A stretch of DNA of 64,000 bases from Mycolicibacterium chlorophenolicum (GTDB taxonomy: Bacteria > Actinomycetota > Actinomycetes > Mycobacteriales > Mycobacteriaceae). The DNA is taken from positions 62,001-126,000 of the forward strand of contig NZ_JYNL01000064.1 in the NCBI RefSeq assembly GCF_001044235.1. The letters run 5' to 3'. Each line of letters begins with the position of its first letter. Positions within the stretch are counted from its first letter, which is position 1. Shown here one piece after another: positions 10,259-20,206 of the stretch. The notes under the pieces are model-generated. The model was not told the DNA's origin. It worked only from the letters and a program-made list of their open reading frames with translations, and made no database searches. The position numbers and the translations under genes were made by a program.

Positions 10259-11578
10259 GTGGCCGATATGACCCAGGACCTCGCGGTCGCAGCAGAGCGA
10301 TCCGGCACGAAGTTCATCCTCGCGCTGTTCGTCGACCTGCGCGGAAAGCCCTGCGCCAAACTGGTTCCCGTCGAGGCGGTGGACATGCTCGCCACCGAGG
10401 GCGTCGGCTTCGCGGGCTACGCCGTGGGCGCCATGGGCCAGGAGCCCAAGGACCCGGACATGATGGCGATCCCGGATCCGGCGTCGTTCACCCCGATCCC
10501 GTTCCTCAAAGAGGGCCTCGCGATCGTGCATTGCGACCCCCACGTGGAGGGGGCGCCGTGGCCGTACGCGCCGCGGGTGATCCTGAAGAACCTCATCCAG
10601 CGTTGCGGTGACGCGGGATTCGAGCCGTGGGTGGGCGCCGAGGTGGAGTACTTCCTGCTGCGCCGCACCGGAGACGGCGGCGTCGCGGTGGCCGACGCCG
10701 CCGACACCGCCGCCCAGCCCTGTTACGACGCGCGCGGTGTCACCCGGATGTACGACCACCTGACCGCCGTGTCGGCCGCGATGAACGGGCTCGGCTGGTC
10801 CAACTACGCCAACGACCACGAGGACGGCAACGGCCAGTTCGAACAGAACTTCACCTTCGCCGACGCGCTGACCACCGCCGACCGCGTGGTCACGTTGCGC
10901 TACCTGCTGTCGATGATCGCCGCCGAGCGCGGCATGATCGCGACGTTCATGCCCAAGCCGTTCGCCGACAAGACGGGCAGCGGACTGCACCTGCACCTGT
11001 CCCTGACCAGTGCCGGCAACGCGGTGTTCCCCACCCAGACCGACGACGCCCGGGGACTCGGCCTGTCCGACACGGCGTACGGGTTCATCGGGGGAATCCT
11101 CGAACACGCCTGCGCGCTGCAGGCCGTCATCGCCCCGACGGTCAACTCCTACAAGCGGACCGGGGCAGTCGCCACCGCGTCGGGGGCCTCCTGGGCGCCG
11201 CGGCTGCCCACCTACGGCGGCAACGACCGCACCCACTACATCCGGGTGCCCGACTCCGACCGCATCGAACTGCGCGGCGGCGACGGCTCGGCCAACCCGT
11301 ATCTCGCGATCGCGGCCGCGCTGGGCGCCGGGATCGACGGCATCAAACGCAGCACCGATCCGGGCGCCGTCGGCGCAGGGGTCAGCACGCGGCCGCTGCC
11401 GCCGACGCTGCTGCACGCGGTCGAGGAGTTCGAGGGCGACCCCGTGATCACCGGCGTGCTCGACGCCGCCGGTGACGGTGTCGCCGCCTACTTCGCCGGC
11501 GTGAAGCGCGAGGAGTTCTTCAATTACCACAGCGCGGTCAGCCCGTGGGAGATCGACCAGTACCTGACCGCCTTCTGA
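10259..11578 (+). CDS. glnT: Glutamine synthetase-like ligase (GlnT / gamma-glutamylmethylamide synthetase type)
   Basis: 439 residues, glutamine synthetase fold. Visible motifs: WVGAEVEYFLL (metal-binding Glu), NDHEDGNGQFEQN, FMPKPFADKTGSGLHLHLS (catalytic loop) and NSYKRTG with ELRGGDGSANPY. The sequence is the GlnT/GmaS-like subgroup. It probably joins ammonia or an amine to glutamate. It begins the operon with glxBCD and an FAD amine oxidase, which in other bacteria is the N-methylglutamate or Glx set. Start GTG 10259; an ATG nine bases inside is also possible. Substrate not certain: ammonium or methylamine. Confidence 0.85.
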   Translation: MADMTQDLAVAAERSGTKFILALFVDLRGKPCAKLVPVEAVDMLATEGVGFAGYAVGAMGQEPKDPDMMAIPDPASFTPIPFLKEGLAIVHCDPHVEGAPWPYAPRVILKNLIQRCGDAGFEPWVGAEVEYFLLRRTGDGGVAVADAADTAAQPCYDARGVTRMYDHLTAVSAAMNGLGWSNYANDHEDGNGQFEQNFTFADALTTADRVVTLRYLLSMIAAERGMIATFMPKPFADKTGSGLHLHLSLTSAGNAVFPTQTDDARGLGLSDTAYGFIGGILEHACALQAVIAPTVNSYKRTGAVATASGASWAPRLPTYGGNDRTHYIRVPDSDRIELRGGDGSANPYLAIAAALGAGIDGIKRSTDPGAVGAGVSTRPLPPTLLHAVEEFEGDPVITGVLDAAGDGVAAYFAGVKREEFFNYHSAVSPWEIDQYLTAF

Positions 11579-11607
11579 CACCGCCATCATCCGAACCGGA
11601 GGAATCC

Positions 11608-12516
11608 ATGTGTGGCATCGTCGGGTTGCACCTGCGCACACCCGAGCTCTATCCGCGGCTGGGCACGCTGCTGTCCGGCATGCTCTGCGAAATGGGCGAC
11701 AGGGGAAGCGATTCGGCCGGCGTCGCCGTCTACGGTGACGTGACGTGGTCGCCGCCCGGACAGGGCTGTGTGTCGGTGGCCGACCTGGGCACCGGCCGGC
11801 GCGAGGACATCGATCTGGTGGCGCGCACGGTCGCCACCGCACTGGACGACGACGTCGAGGGCGTCGCAGTCGCCGACAGCCACCTGTTGTCGTCGGACGC
11901 GTCGTCGGAGGCGCTGCTCGCGGCGGTCCGGGCGGCCTATCCCGAGGCGATCATCGCCGGATTCGGTGCGGACGTGGCGGTTCTCAAGGGAGTCGGTCAT
12001 CCGCGCGTGCTCACCGAGAGCTGGGGGCTGGCCGACGCGCAGGGCTGGCAGGGCGTCGGCCACACCCGGATGGCGACAGAGTCCGCGGTGACACCGTCGG
12101 GCTGCCATCCGTACGCCGTCGGTCCGGGACAGTGCATGGTGCACAACGGATCGTTCGCCAACCACGCGACGATCCGCCGCGAGTTACGCGCGCGCGGTGT
12201 GGTGTTCGACAGCGAGAACGACACCGAGGTCGGCGCCCGCTTCATCGCCGCGCTGCTGGCCGAGGGCCGCGACGTCGAGAGTTCCCTCAAGGAGCTCTGC
12301 CGCACGTTCGACGGCTTCTACACCCTGCTGGTCTCCGACCGTGACTCGTTCGCCGTCGTGCGCGACGCGATCGCGTGCAAGCCGGCCGTCATCGCCGAGA
12401 CCGACGACTGGGTGGCGATGGGCAGCGAATACCGCGCCCTCGCCGGCCTGCCCGGCGTCGAGAACGCCCGCATCTGGGAACCCGAACCGGAGGTCGTCTA
12501 CGCATGGAGCAGATAG
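11608..12516 (+). CDS. glxB: Glutamine amidotransferase subunit (GlxB / MgsA-like)
   Basis: 302 residues, class II (Ntn) glutamine amidotransferase. The nucleophile is Cys2 of MCGIVGLHL; GHTRMATES and HNGSFANH supply the glutamine-binding Arg and oxyanion Asn/Gly. It corresponds to the N-terminal domain of glutamate synthase (GltB), here as a separate protein. It would release ammonia from glutamine, or from gamma-glutamylmethylamide, for the partner FMN subunit. ATG 11608 follows GGAGGAATCC. Next gene overlaps by 13 bases. Confidence 0.9.
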   Translation: MCGIVGLHLRTPELYPRLGTLLSGMLCEMGDRGSDSAGVAVYGDVTWSPPGQGCVSVADLGTGRREDIDLVARTVATALDDDVEGVAVADSHLLSSDASSEALLAAVRAAYPEAIIAGFGADVAVLKGVGHPRVLTESWGLADAQGWQGVGHTRMATESAVTPSGCHPYAVGPGQCMVHNGSFANHATIRRELRARGVVFDSENDTEVGARFIAALLAEGRDVESSLKELCRTFDGFYTLLVSDRDSFAVVRDAIACKPAVIAETDDWVAMGSEYRALAGLPGVENARIWEPEPEVVYAWSR

Positions 12517-13196
12517 TGACCCGGTACGACCTGCGCACCACCGCCCTGCGCGACGTCAACGCGGCGCTGCACGCACCGGATGTCCACGGCGAGTTCGTCA
12601 TCGAACATCCCGCCGGCGCGCACAACGTCGCTGTCGGCCTGAACGCCCCGCTCACCGTCACGATCGACGGCCACGTCGGCTACTACGCCGCGGGCATGAA
12701 CCAGCACGCCGATGTCGTGATCAACGGCAACGCCGGCACCGGGGTCGCCGAGAACATGATGAGCGGCTCGGTGTGGGTCAAGGGCAACGCGTCGCAGTCC
12801 GCCGGCGCCACCGCGCACGGCGGCCTGCTGGTGATCGAGGGCAACGCCGCCGCCCGGTGCGGTATCTCGATGAAGGGCGTGGACATCGTCGTGGGCGGCG
12901 ACGTCGGCCACATGAGCGCTTTCATGGCGCAGGCGGGGCGGCTCGTCGTGCGCGGCGACGCCGGTGAGGCGCTCGGCGACTCCCTGTACGAGGCCCGCAT
13001 CTACGTGCGCGGCGACGTGGCGTCACTGGGAGCGGACTGCGTGGCCAAACCGATGCGCGCCGAACACCTGCGCGAACTCGAAGAGCTGCTCAAGGCAGCG
13101 GGATTCGAGGGTGACGACCTCGGCGCCTACACGCGCTATGGATCGGCGCGCTCGCTCTACCACTTCCACGTCGACAACGCTGCGAGCTACTCATGA
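12504..13196 (+). CDS. glxC: GltB C-terminal-domain protein (GlxC / MgsB-like)
   Basis: 230 residues made of the beta-helix repeats of the glutamate synthase C-terminal (GXGXG) domain: GHVGYYAAGMN, GNAGTGVAENMMSGSVWVKG, GNAAARCGISMKG. It has no catalytic centre and holds the amidotransferase and FMN subunits together. The ATG at 12504 has GGAGG nine bases upstream and overlaps glxB; GTG 12516 is an alternative. The stop overlaps the glxD start (ATGA), so expression is coupled. Confidence 0.88.
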   Translation: MEQIVTRYDLRTTALRDVNAALHAPDVHGEFVIEHPAGAHNVAVGLNAPLTVTIDGHVGYYAAGMNQHADVVINGNAGTGVAENMMSGSVWVKGNASQSAGATAHGGLLVIEGNAAARCGISMKGVDIVVGGDVGHMSAFMAQAGRLVVRGDAGEALGDSLYEARIYVRGDVASLGADCVAKPMRAEHLRELEELLKAAGFEGDDLGAYTRYGSARSLYHFHVDNAASYS

Positions 13197-14521
13197 CCTC
13201 CTCCACCGACGACCGCGCCCGCCTCGGCCTGCGCGAGTCCGCGACCTTCGACCGCGCCACCATCGCCGCGATCCAGCGCGCCGCCGACACCGGCGTCTAC
13301 GATATCCGCGGCTGGGGCGCCAAGCGCCGGCTCCCCCACTTCGACGATCTGCTGTTCCTGGGCGCCTCGATGTCGCGCTATCCGCTCGAGGGGTACCGCG
13401 AACGGTGCGCCACCGACGTGGTGCTCGGCGACCGCAACGCCAAACATCCTCTGCACCTGGCCATCCCGGTGACCATCGCCGGCATGAGCTTCGGCGCCCT
13501 GTCCGGTCCGGCCAAAGAGGCGCTGGGCCGCGGCGCCAGCGAGGTCGGCACGTCGACGACCACCGGCGACGGCGGCATGACACCCGAGGAGCGGGGCCAG
13601 AGCAAGCACCTGGTGTACCAGTACCTGCCATCGCGCTACGGGATGAACCCCGACGACCTGCGCAAGGCCGATGCGATCGAGGTGGTGCTCGGACAGGGCG
13701 CCAAGCCTGGCGGCGGCGGAATGCTGCTGGGGCAGAAGATCTCCGAACGCGTCGCCGCGATGCGGACGCTGCCCCAGGGCATCGACCAGCGCTCGGCCTG
13801 CCGCCATCCCGACTGGACCGGACCCGACGATCTCGCCATCAAGATCAACGAGCTGCGGGAGATCACCGACTGGGAGAAGCCGATCTACGTCAAGGTCGGC
13901 GCCACCCGCACCTACTACGACGTCAAGCTCGCGGTGCACGCCGGCGCGGACGTCGTCGTGGTCGACGGCATGCAGGGCGGCACCGCCGCCACGCAGGAGG
14001 TGTTCATCGAACACGTCGGCATCCCGACGCTCGCGGCGATCCCCGAGGCGGTGCGGGCGCTGCAGGAGCTGGGGGTTCATCGCAAAGTCCAGTTGATCGT
14101 GTCGGGCGGCATCCGCAACGGCGCCGACGTCGCCAAGGCGCTGGCGCTGGGCGCCGACGCGGTCGCGATCGGCACCGCGGCGCTGATCGCGCTGGGCGAC
14201 AACCACCCCCGATACGCCGCCGAGTACGAGAAGCTCGGCAGCGCAGCAGGTTTCTACGACGACTATCAGGACGGCAACGACCCGGCGGGCATCAGCACGC
14301 AGGATCCCGAACTCGCCGCCCGGCTCGATCCGGTCGCCGCGGGCCGGCGGCTGGCCAACTACCTGCGGGTGCTGACCATGGAGGCCCAGACCATCGCGCG
14401 GGCGTGCGGCAAATCCCACGTGTGCCATCTCGAGCCCGACGATCTCGTCGCGGTCAGTATCGAGGCCGCAGCGATGGCGCGGGTGCCGCTGGCCGGCACC
14501 AGCTGGATTCCGGGCACGTGA
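13193..14521 (+). CDS. glxD: FMN-binding glutamate synthase domain protein (GlxD / MgsC-like)
   Basis: 442 residues, TIM-barrel FMN domain of glutamate synthase. Motifs: IAGMSFGALSGPAKEALGRG, IYVKVGATRTYYDVKLAVHAGADVVVVDG and VSGGIRNGADVAKALALGADAVAIGTAAL (FMN-phosphate site). The cysteines of the GltB 3Fe-4S cluster after ALIALG are not present (ALGDNHPRYAAEY instead), so iron-sulfur binding is doubtful in this subunit. With GlxB and GlxC it would make glutamate or N-methylglutamate from an amide donor. Overlaps the next gene by four bases. Confidence 0.9.
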   Translation: MTSSTDDRARLGLRESATFDRATIAAIQRAADTGVYDIRGWGAKRRLPHFDDLLFLGASMSRYPLEGYRERCATDVVLGDRNAKHPLHLAIPVTIAGMSFGALSGPAKEALGRGASEVGTSTTTGDGGMTPEERGQSKHLVYQYLPSRYGMNPDDLRKADAIEVVLGQGAKPGGGGMLLGQKISERVAAMRTLPQGIDQRSACRHPDWTGPDDLAIKINELREITDWEKPIYVKVGATRTYYDVKLAVHAGADVVVVDGMQGGTAATQEVFIEHVGIPTLAAIPEAVRALQELGVHRKVQLIVSGGIRNGADVAKALALGADAVAIGTAALIALGDNHPRYAAEYEKLGSAAGFYDDYQDGNDPAGISTQDPELAARLDPVAAGRRLANYLRVLTMEAQTIARACGKSHVCHLEPDDLVAVSIEAAAMARVPLAGTSWIPGT

Positions 14522-15702
14522 GCACCGCCGACGTCGTCATCGTCGGCGGCGGCATCGAGGGATGCGCCGCGGCCTGGGCGCTGGCCGAGCGCGGGGTGAC
14601 CGATGTCGTCGTGGTGGAACGCCACACCGTCGGCTCCGGCATGACCGGCAAGAGCAGCGGGATCGTGCGCTGCCACTACGGGGTGAGCTCGCTGGCCGCG
14701 ATGGCCACGGTCGGGCTGGAGGTCTTCGAACACGCGGACGACCTCTTCGGCACCGACATCGGGTTCCGGCAGACCGGTTACGTCGTCGGCGTCGGGGAAC
14801 CGAACGTGGACGCGTTGCGCAAGAGTCTCGCCGCCCAGCGCGCGGTCGGGGTGGACACCGAGGAGATCGACCACACCGAGGTCGCGAAGCTGTGGCCGTT
14901 CGCCGACCTGACCCCGTTCGCGGCGTTCGGGTGGGAGCCCCGCGGCGGGTACGGGGACGCCTACCAAACCGCGCAGGCGCTGGCGATCTCGGCGCGCGCT
15001 GCCGGTGTTCGGATCAGGCAGGGTTGCGCGGCAACGGGATTGACCGTCGGCGGCGACCGGGTGACCGGTGTGGCTCTCGCCGACGGCACCGAGATCTCGG
15101 CGGGCACCGTCGTCGCCGCGACCGGGGTGTGGACGCCCGCGTTGCTCGCGCCGCACGGCGTCGACGTGCCGATCCGGGTGATCCGCGAGCAGATCGTGAT
15201 GATCGATCCCGGCGTTCCCACCGGCCCGGTGCCGGTGTTCTCCGATCTGGTCTCGCTGCAGTACGTCCGGCCCGAGGTGGGCGGCGACATCCTGTTCGGC
15301 AACAGCGATCTCGCCGACGCGCGCACCGCCGACCCGGACGACTACCTCAACCGGGCCACCGAGGAGTTCGTCGACATCACCGTCGACAAGGTCGGGACAC
15401 GGTTCCCCGGCTTCCCCGACGCGGCGATCACCGGCAGCTACGCGGGGTGCTACGACGTGACGCCGGACTGGAACCCGGTGATCTCGCGGACCGATCTCGA
15501 CGGGCTGGTGGTCGCGGCCGGCTTCAGCGGCCACGGCTTCAAGATCGCGCCCGCGGTCGGCAGGCTGGTCGCCGATCTGGTCGTCGACGGTCACAGCGGC
15601 GACCCGCGCATCCCGGCCTCGGACTTCCGGCTGTCACGGTTCGCCGAGGGCGATCCGCTCAGGACGCCGTACCCGTACGTCGGCGCGGGCGAGATGCGCT
15701 AG
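14518..15702 (+). CDS. FAD-dependent oxidoreductase, sarcosine oxidase/amine dehydrogenase family
   Basis: 394 residues, starting at GTG 14518, which overlaps the glxD stop. It is a DAO-type flavoenzyme: the dinucleotide motif is VVIVGGGIEGCAAAWALAERG near the N-terminus, followed by VVERHTVGSGMTGKSSGIVR, and C-terminal GLVVAAGFSGHGFKIAPAVG. The family oxidises N-methyl amino acids (sarcosine, N-methylglutamate). Being last enzyme in the glnT-glxBCD operon, it may act as a single-subunit N-methylglutamate dehydrogenase, or oxidise another secondary amine. Substrate unproven. Confidence 0.85.
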   Translation: MSTADVVIVGGGIEGCAAAWALAERGVTDVVVVERHTVGSGMTGKSSGIVRCHYGVSSLAAMATVGLEVFEHADDLFGTDIGFRQTGYVVGVGEPNVDALRKSLAAQRAVGVDTEEIDHTEVAKLWPFADLTPFAAFGWEPRGGYGDAYQTAQALAISARAAGVRIRQGCAATGLTVGGDRVTGVALADGTEISAGTVVAATGVWTPALLAPHGVDVPIRVIREQIVMIDPGVPTGPVPVFSDLVSLQYVRPEVGGDILFGNSDLADARTADPDDYLNRATEEFVDITVDKVGTRFPGFPDAAITGSYAGCYDVTPDWNPVISRTDLDGLVVAAGFSGHGFKIAPAVGRLVADLVVDGHSGDPRIPASDFRLSRFAEGDPLRTPYPYVGAGEMR

Positions 15703-15713
15703 ACAGGTGAGCT

Positions 15714-16373
15714 GTGGCCTCTGCTGACGATCACGTCCCCCTGCTGCGCAACAAGTCGGGCACGGCCCGGGACCGCGATCCCGCCGAGCCCGTCGACGAA
15801 CTCGAGATCGAGTCCGCGATCGGGCGCAACGTGCGGCTGCTGCGGCTGCAGCAGGGCCTCACGGTCGCCGAGACGGCGGCGCGTGTCGGCATCTCCAAGG
15901 CGATGATGAGCAAGATCGAGAACGCTCAGACGTCATGCAGCCTGTCCACGCTGGCGCTGCTGGCCAAGGGCTTCGACGTGCCGGTGACGAGCCTGTTCCG
16001 CGGCGCGGACGTGGAGCGCCCGGCGGCGTTCGTCCGGTCGGGCACCGGGGCGCGGATCGTGCGCGAAGGCACCCGCGAGGGCCACGAGTACGAACTGCTC
16101 GGCTCGCTGCGCGGCGAGCACAAGCGGCTGGAATGCCTGCAGGTCACGCTGTCCGAGAAGAGCCAGACCTATCCGCTGTTCCAGCATCCGGGCACCGAGT
16201 TCATCTACATGCTCGAAGGCGTCATGGACTACAGCCACAGCCGCTCGGTGTACCGGCTGCACCCCGGCGACTCGCTGCAGTTCGACGGCGAGGGCGCCCA
16301 CGGACCGGTCGATCTGGTCGAGGTGCCCATCCGGTTCCTGTCGGTGATCGCGTTCCCCGACTCCCAGGTCTGA
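15714..16373 (+). CDS. XRE-cupin transcriptional regulator
   Basis: 219 residues. A helix-turn-helix (XRE) domain spans about 38-95: IGRNVRLLRLQQGLTVAETAARVGISKAMMSKIENAQ. A cupin domain follows (PGTEFIYMLEGVMDYSHS, LHPGDSLQFDGEGAHGP), which usually binds a small ligand. It starts at GTG 15714, ten bases after the FAD enzyme stop, so it closes the nitrogen operon and likely controls it in response to a substrate or product. Confidence 0.9.
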   Translation: MASADDHVPLLRNKSGTARDRDPAEPVDELEIESAIGRNVRLLRLQQGLTVAETAARVGISKAMMSKIENAQTSCSLSTLALLAKGFDVPVTSLFRGADVERPAAFVRSGTGARIVREGTREGHEYELLGSLRGEHKRLECLQVTLSEKSQTYPLFQHPGTEFIYMLEGVMDYSHSRSVYRLHPGDSLQFDGEGAHGPVDLVEVPIRFLSVIAFPDSQV

Positions 16374-16424
16374 GGCCCCCGGCGGGGTTTTGCTCCCCGG
16401 CGGCCCAGGAGTACAGTCTTTCCC

Positions 16425-16450
16425 GTGCAGCGGGTGCTCCTTCTCGGACG

Positions 16451-16466
<16 letters not shown>
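16425..16466 (+). CDS. leuL: leuA leader peptide (13 aa, three consecutive Leu codons)
   Basis: GTG at 16425 opens a 13-codon frame M-Q-R-V-L-L-L-G-R-R-D-G-V ending at TGA 16464-16466. CTC-CTT-CTC (16437-16445) are three Leu codons in a row. A TACAGT -10 element at 16412-16417 places the transcription start at or next to the GTG, so the peptide is probably translated from a leaderless mRNA. Too short for routine gene calling. Leucine shortage would stall ribosomes here. Confidence 0.85.
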
Positions 16467-18353
<1,887 letters not shown>

Positions 18354-18420
18354 CAGCCGGCCTCCCCCATGAGGTCTTTCGGCCCTCAACGCGCCACCGC
18401 GCGCGTGCTGGACTGGCCTC

Positions 18421-18804
18421 ATGTGGGATACGTTCTGGCATTTCCTGTGGTCAACGATCGTCATCTTCGCGTTCATCGCGTACCTGATGATCCTGTTCAA
18501 CATCCTGGTCGACCTGTTCTGGCGTGACCACAAGACCTCGGGGTGGGTCAAGGCCATCTGGGTGATCTTCCTGATCCTGGTCCCCTACCTGACCGCGCTG
18601 GCTTACCTCATCGTCCGGGGCACGGGCATGGCGGAACGCGCCCGCGAGCAGGCGATGCAGGCCAAGAAGGAGACCGACGACTACATCAAGACCGCGGCGG
18701 GCCGCAGCCCGGCGCAGGAGATCGCCGACGCCAAGGCACTTCTCGATGGCGGGACCATCAGCCAGGGCGAGTTCGACGCGCTGAAGGCCAAGGCGCTGCG
18801 CTGA
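18421..18804 (+). CDS. PLDc_N and SHOCT-domain membrane protein
   Basis: 127 residues. Two N-terminal membrane helices (FWHFLWSTIVIFAFIAYLMI, then WVKAIWVIFLILVPYLTALAYLI) form a PLDc_N-like cardiolipin-synthase N-domain unit without a catalytic domain. The C-terminal 30 residues are a SHOCT motif (QEIADAKALLDGGTISQGEFDALKAKAL). SHOCT segments are short helical pieces thought to mediate oligomerisation. Function unknown. Confidence 0.8.
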   Translation: MWDTFWHFLWSTIVIFAFIAYLMILFNILVDLFWRDHKTSGWVKAIWVIFLILVPYLTALAYLIVRGTGMAERAREQAMQAKKETDDYIKTAAGRSPAQEIADAKALLDGGTISQGEFDALKAKALR

Positions 18805-18871
18805 GCACTGATCTTGAAAAGTCCTGTCAGAGAACTGTTTCGAACCTGAGCGCGCTGGCAATGCCAGCACT

Positions 18872-19126
18872 ATGAAACTCATCACTCTCGGATCGGCGGT
18901 GCTGACCGGGGCTTCGACGACGTTGATGGCGACGTTGATCTCGCTGGCTCCGGTCGCCGCCGCACAGCCTGTTCCCTGCACCGATCCTCCCGGCAGCGCC
19001 ACGGAGGGCACACCCTGCGAACCCGACGGCGCCGAAGGCCCGCCCGCACTCGTCGGCGAGTTACCGCCCGGCACGGATGGTGTGCCGGACGTCGCCGGGT
19101 GCTACCCCGGCCGGATCTGCGACTGA
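18872..19126 (+). CDS. Small secreted protein of unknown function
   Basis: 84 residues. A signal peptide with a typical Ala-rich cleavage site (ISLAPVAAAQP) is followed by an acidic, Pro/Gly-rich mature part with four cysteines (PVPCTDPP, GTPCEPDGAEGP, AGCYPGRICD) that may form two disulfides. No recognised family. Convergent with the downstream exonuclease gene, whose stop lies two bases away. Confidence 0.65.
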   Translation: MKLITLGSAVLTGASTTLMATLISLAPVAAAQPVPCTDPPGSATEGTPCEPDGAEGPPALVGELPPGTDGVPDVAGCYPGRICD

Positions 19127-19127
19127 T

Positions 19128-20129
19128 TCAGAACAGCGCCAGCTGATCGTCGGGGTCGTCGGGGTCGGTGAACTCCTCGACGGCGGTCCCCCCGACCACG
19201 ACGCCCAGCAGGCGCAGGAAGTCGGTGCCGCCGATCAGCGGCACCCCGAGTTCCCCGGCTTGGAAACCTTTGCCCTGCTCCGGCGCGGCAGCGTCGCAGA
19301 CGACCAGCGACGTGTGCGCGTCGACCGATTCGGCGTAGGCCAGGCCTGCCTGCAGGATGCGCTCGATGAGTTCCTCGTGGGTGTGGTTCACCTCGGCGGC
19401 CACCGCCACGCGCATCCCCTGCACCAGCGGCCGGCCAGGGACGAATCGGCCGGGGTTGGCGTAGCGGGACGGCAGCCGGGCAGCCACCACTTTGAGCGGT
19501 CGCAGTTCCTCATGCGTGACCCGGCCGTTGGGCCAGGTGCGCCGGGACACCGGGTGCACCGGCAACCACTTGCGGTGCTCCTGCGCCCGGACCAGGACGG
19601 GCTTGAGTATCTGGGCCAGCACCATCGCGTCGTCGAGTGCGTCGTGGGGCCGCATCTGCGTGACGCCCCAGTGCGCCGCCAGCGTCTCGAGCCGCAGGTT
19701 CTCCAGACCGAGATCCAGACGGCGGGCGAGTTCGACGGTGCACATCACGGTCTCCACCGGCAGTTCGGCCTGCACCAGCTCCGCCTCGGCGGTCAGGAAC
19801 GCGTAGTCGAAGCCCACGTTGTGGGCGACCAGCGTGCGGCCGCGCAGCACCTCGATCAGATCGCCGACCACATCTCCGAACGTGGGCTGGCCCTCCAGCA
19901 TCTCCGCGGTGAGTCCGTGCACGTGCGTCGGGCCGGGATCCACACCGGGGTTGAGCAGGCTGTACAGGCTCTTCTCGACGTTGCCGTCGTCGCTGAGAGC
20001 CAGCGCCGCGACGCTCACGATCCGGGCCTGCCCGGGGCGGAAGCCCGAGGTCTCGACGTCGACGACCGCCCATCCGGAGCCCGCCTGATCGGCGGGCCTG
20101 CCCCAGGATCTGGCGTCGGTTGAGCTCAC
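19128..20129 (-). CDS. DnaQ-like 3'-5' exonuclease with BRCT domain and beta-clamp motif
   Basis: 333 residues. The N-terminal DEDDh exonuclease domain has VVDVETSG (Exo I), LVAHNVGFDYAFL (Exo II) and PHDALDDAMVLAQIL (Exo III). A BRCT-type domain occupies about 225-315 (PLVQGMRVAVAAEVNHTHEELIERI, TSLVVCD). The C-terminus ends DDQLALF, a match to the consensus sliding-clamp-binding pentapeptide. It therefore probably acts at the replication fork or in repair. Start is GTG 20129. It corresponds to the DnaQ gene Rv3711c of M. tuberculosis. Confidence 0.9.
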   Translation of the reverse strand: MSSTDARSWGRPADQAGSGWAVVDVETSGFRPGQARIVSVAALALSDDGNVEKSLYSLLNPGVDPGPTHVHGLTAEMLEGQPTFGDVVGDLIEVLRGRTLVAHNVGFDYAFLTAEAELVQAELPVETVMCTVELARRLDLGLENLRLETLAAHWGVTQMRPHDALDDAMVLAQILKPVLVRAQEHRKWLPVHPVSRRTWPNGRVTHEELRPLKVVAARLPSRYANPGRFVPGRPLVQGMRVAVAAEVNHTHEELIERILQAGLAYAESVDAHTSLVVCDAAAPEQGKGFQAGELGVPLIGGTDFLRLLGVVVGGTAVEEFTDPDDPDDQLALF

Positions 20130-20206
20130 ACACCGAGGATGGCACGCAGCCCCGACAAGCCCCGCTCCCCACGCCGCGTGTCGGCCGCTTCTCTAAACTG
20201 CCGGGA

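Noticed and set aside
12964-15702. A 912-residue open frame running through glxC-glxD and the FAD oxidase region
   Set aside because: Only its last part (from 14518) is the FAD oxidoreductase. The rest is Arg/Pro-rich shadow translation of glxD, which is in another frame with clear motifs.
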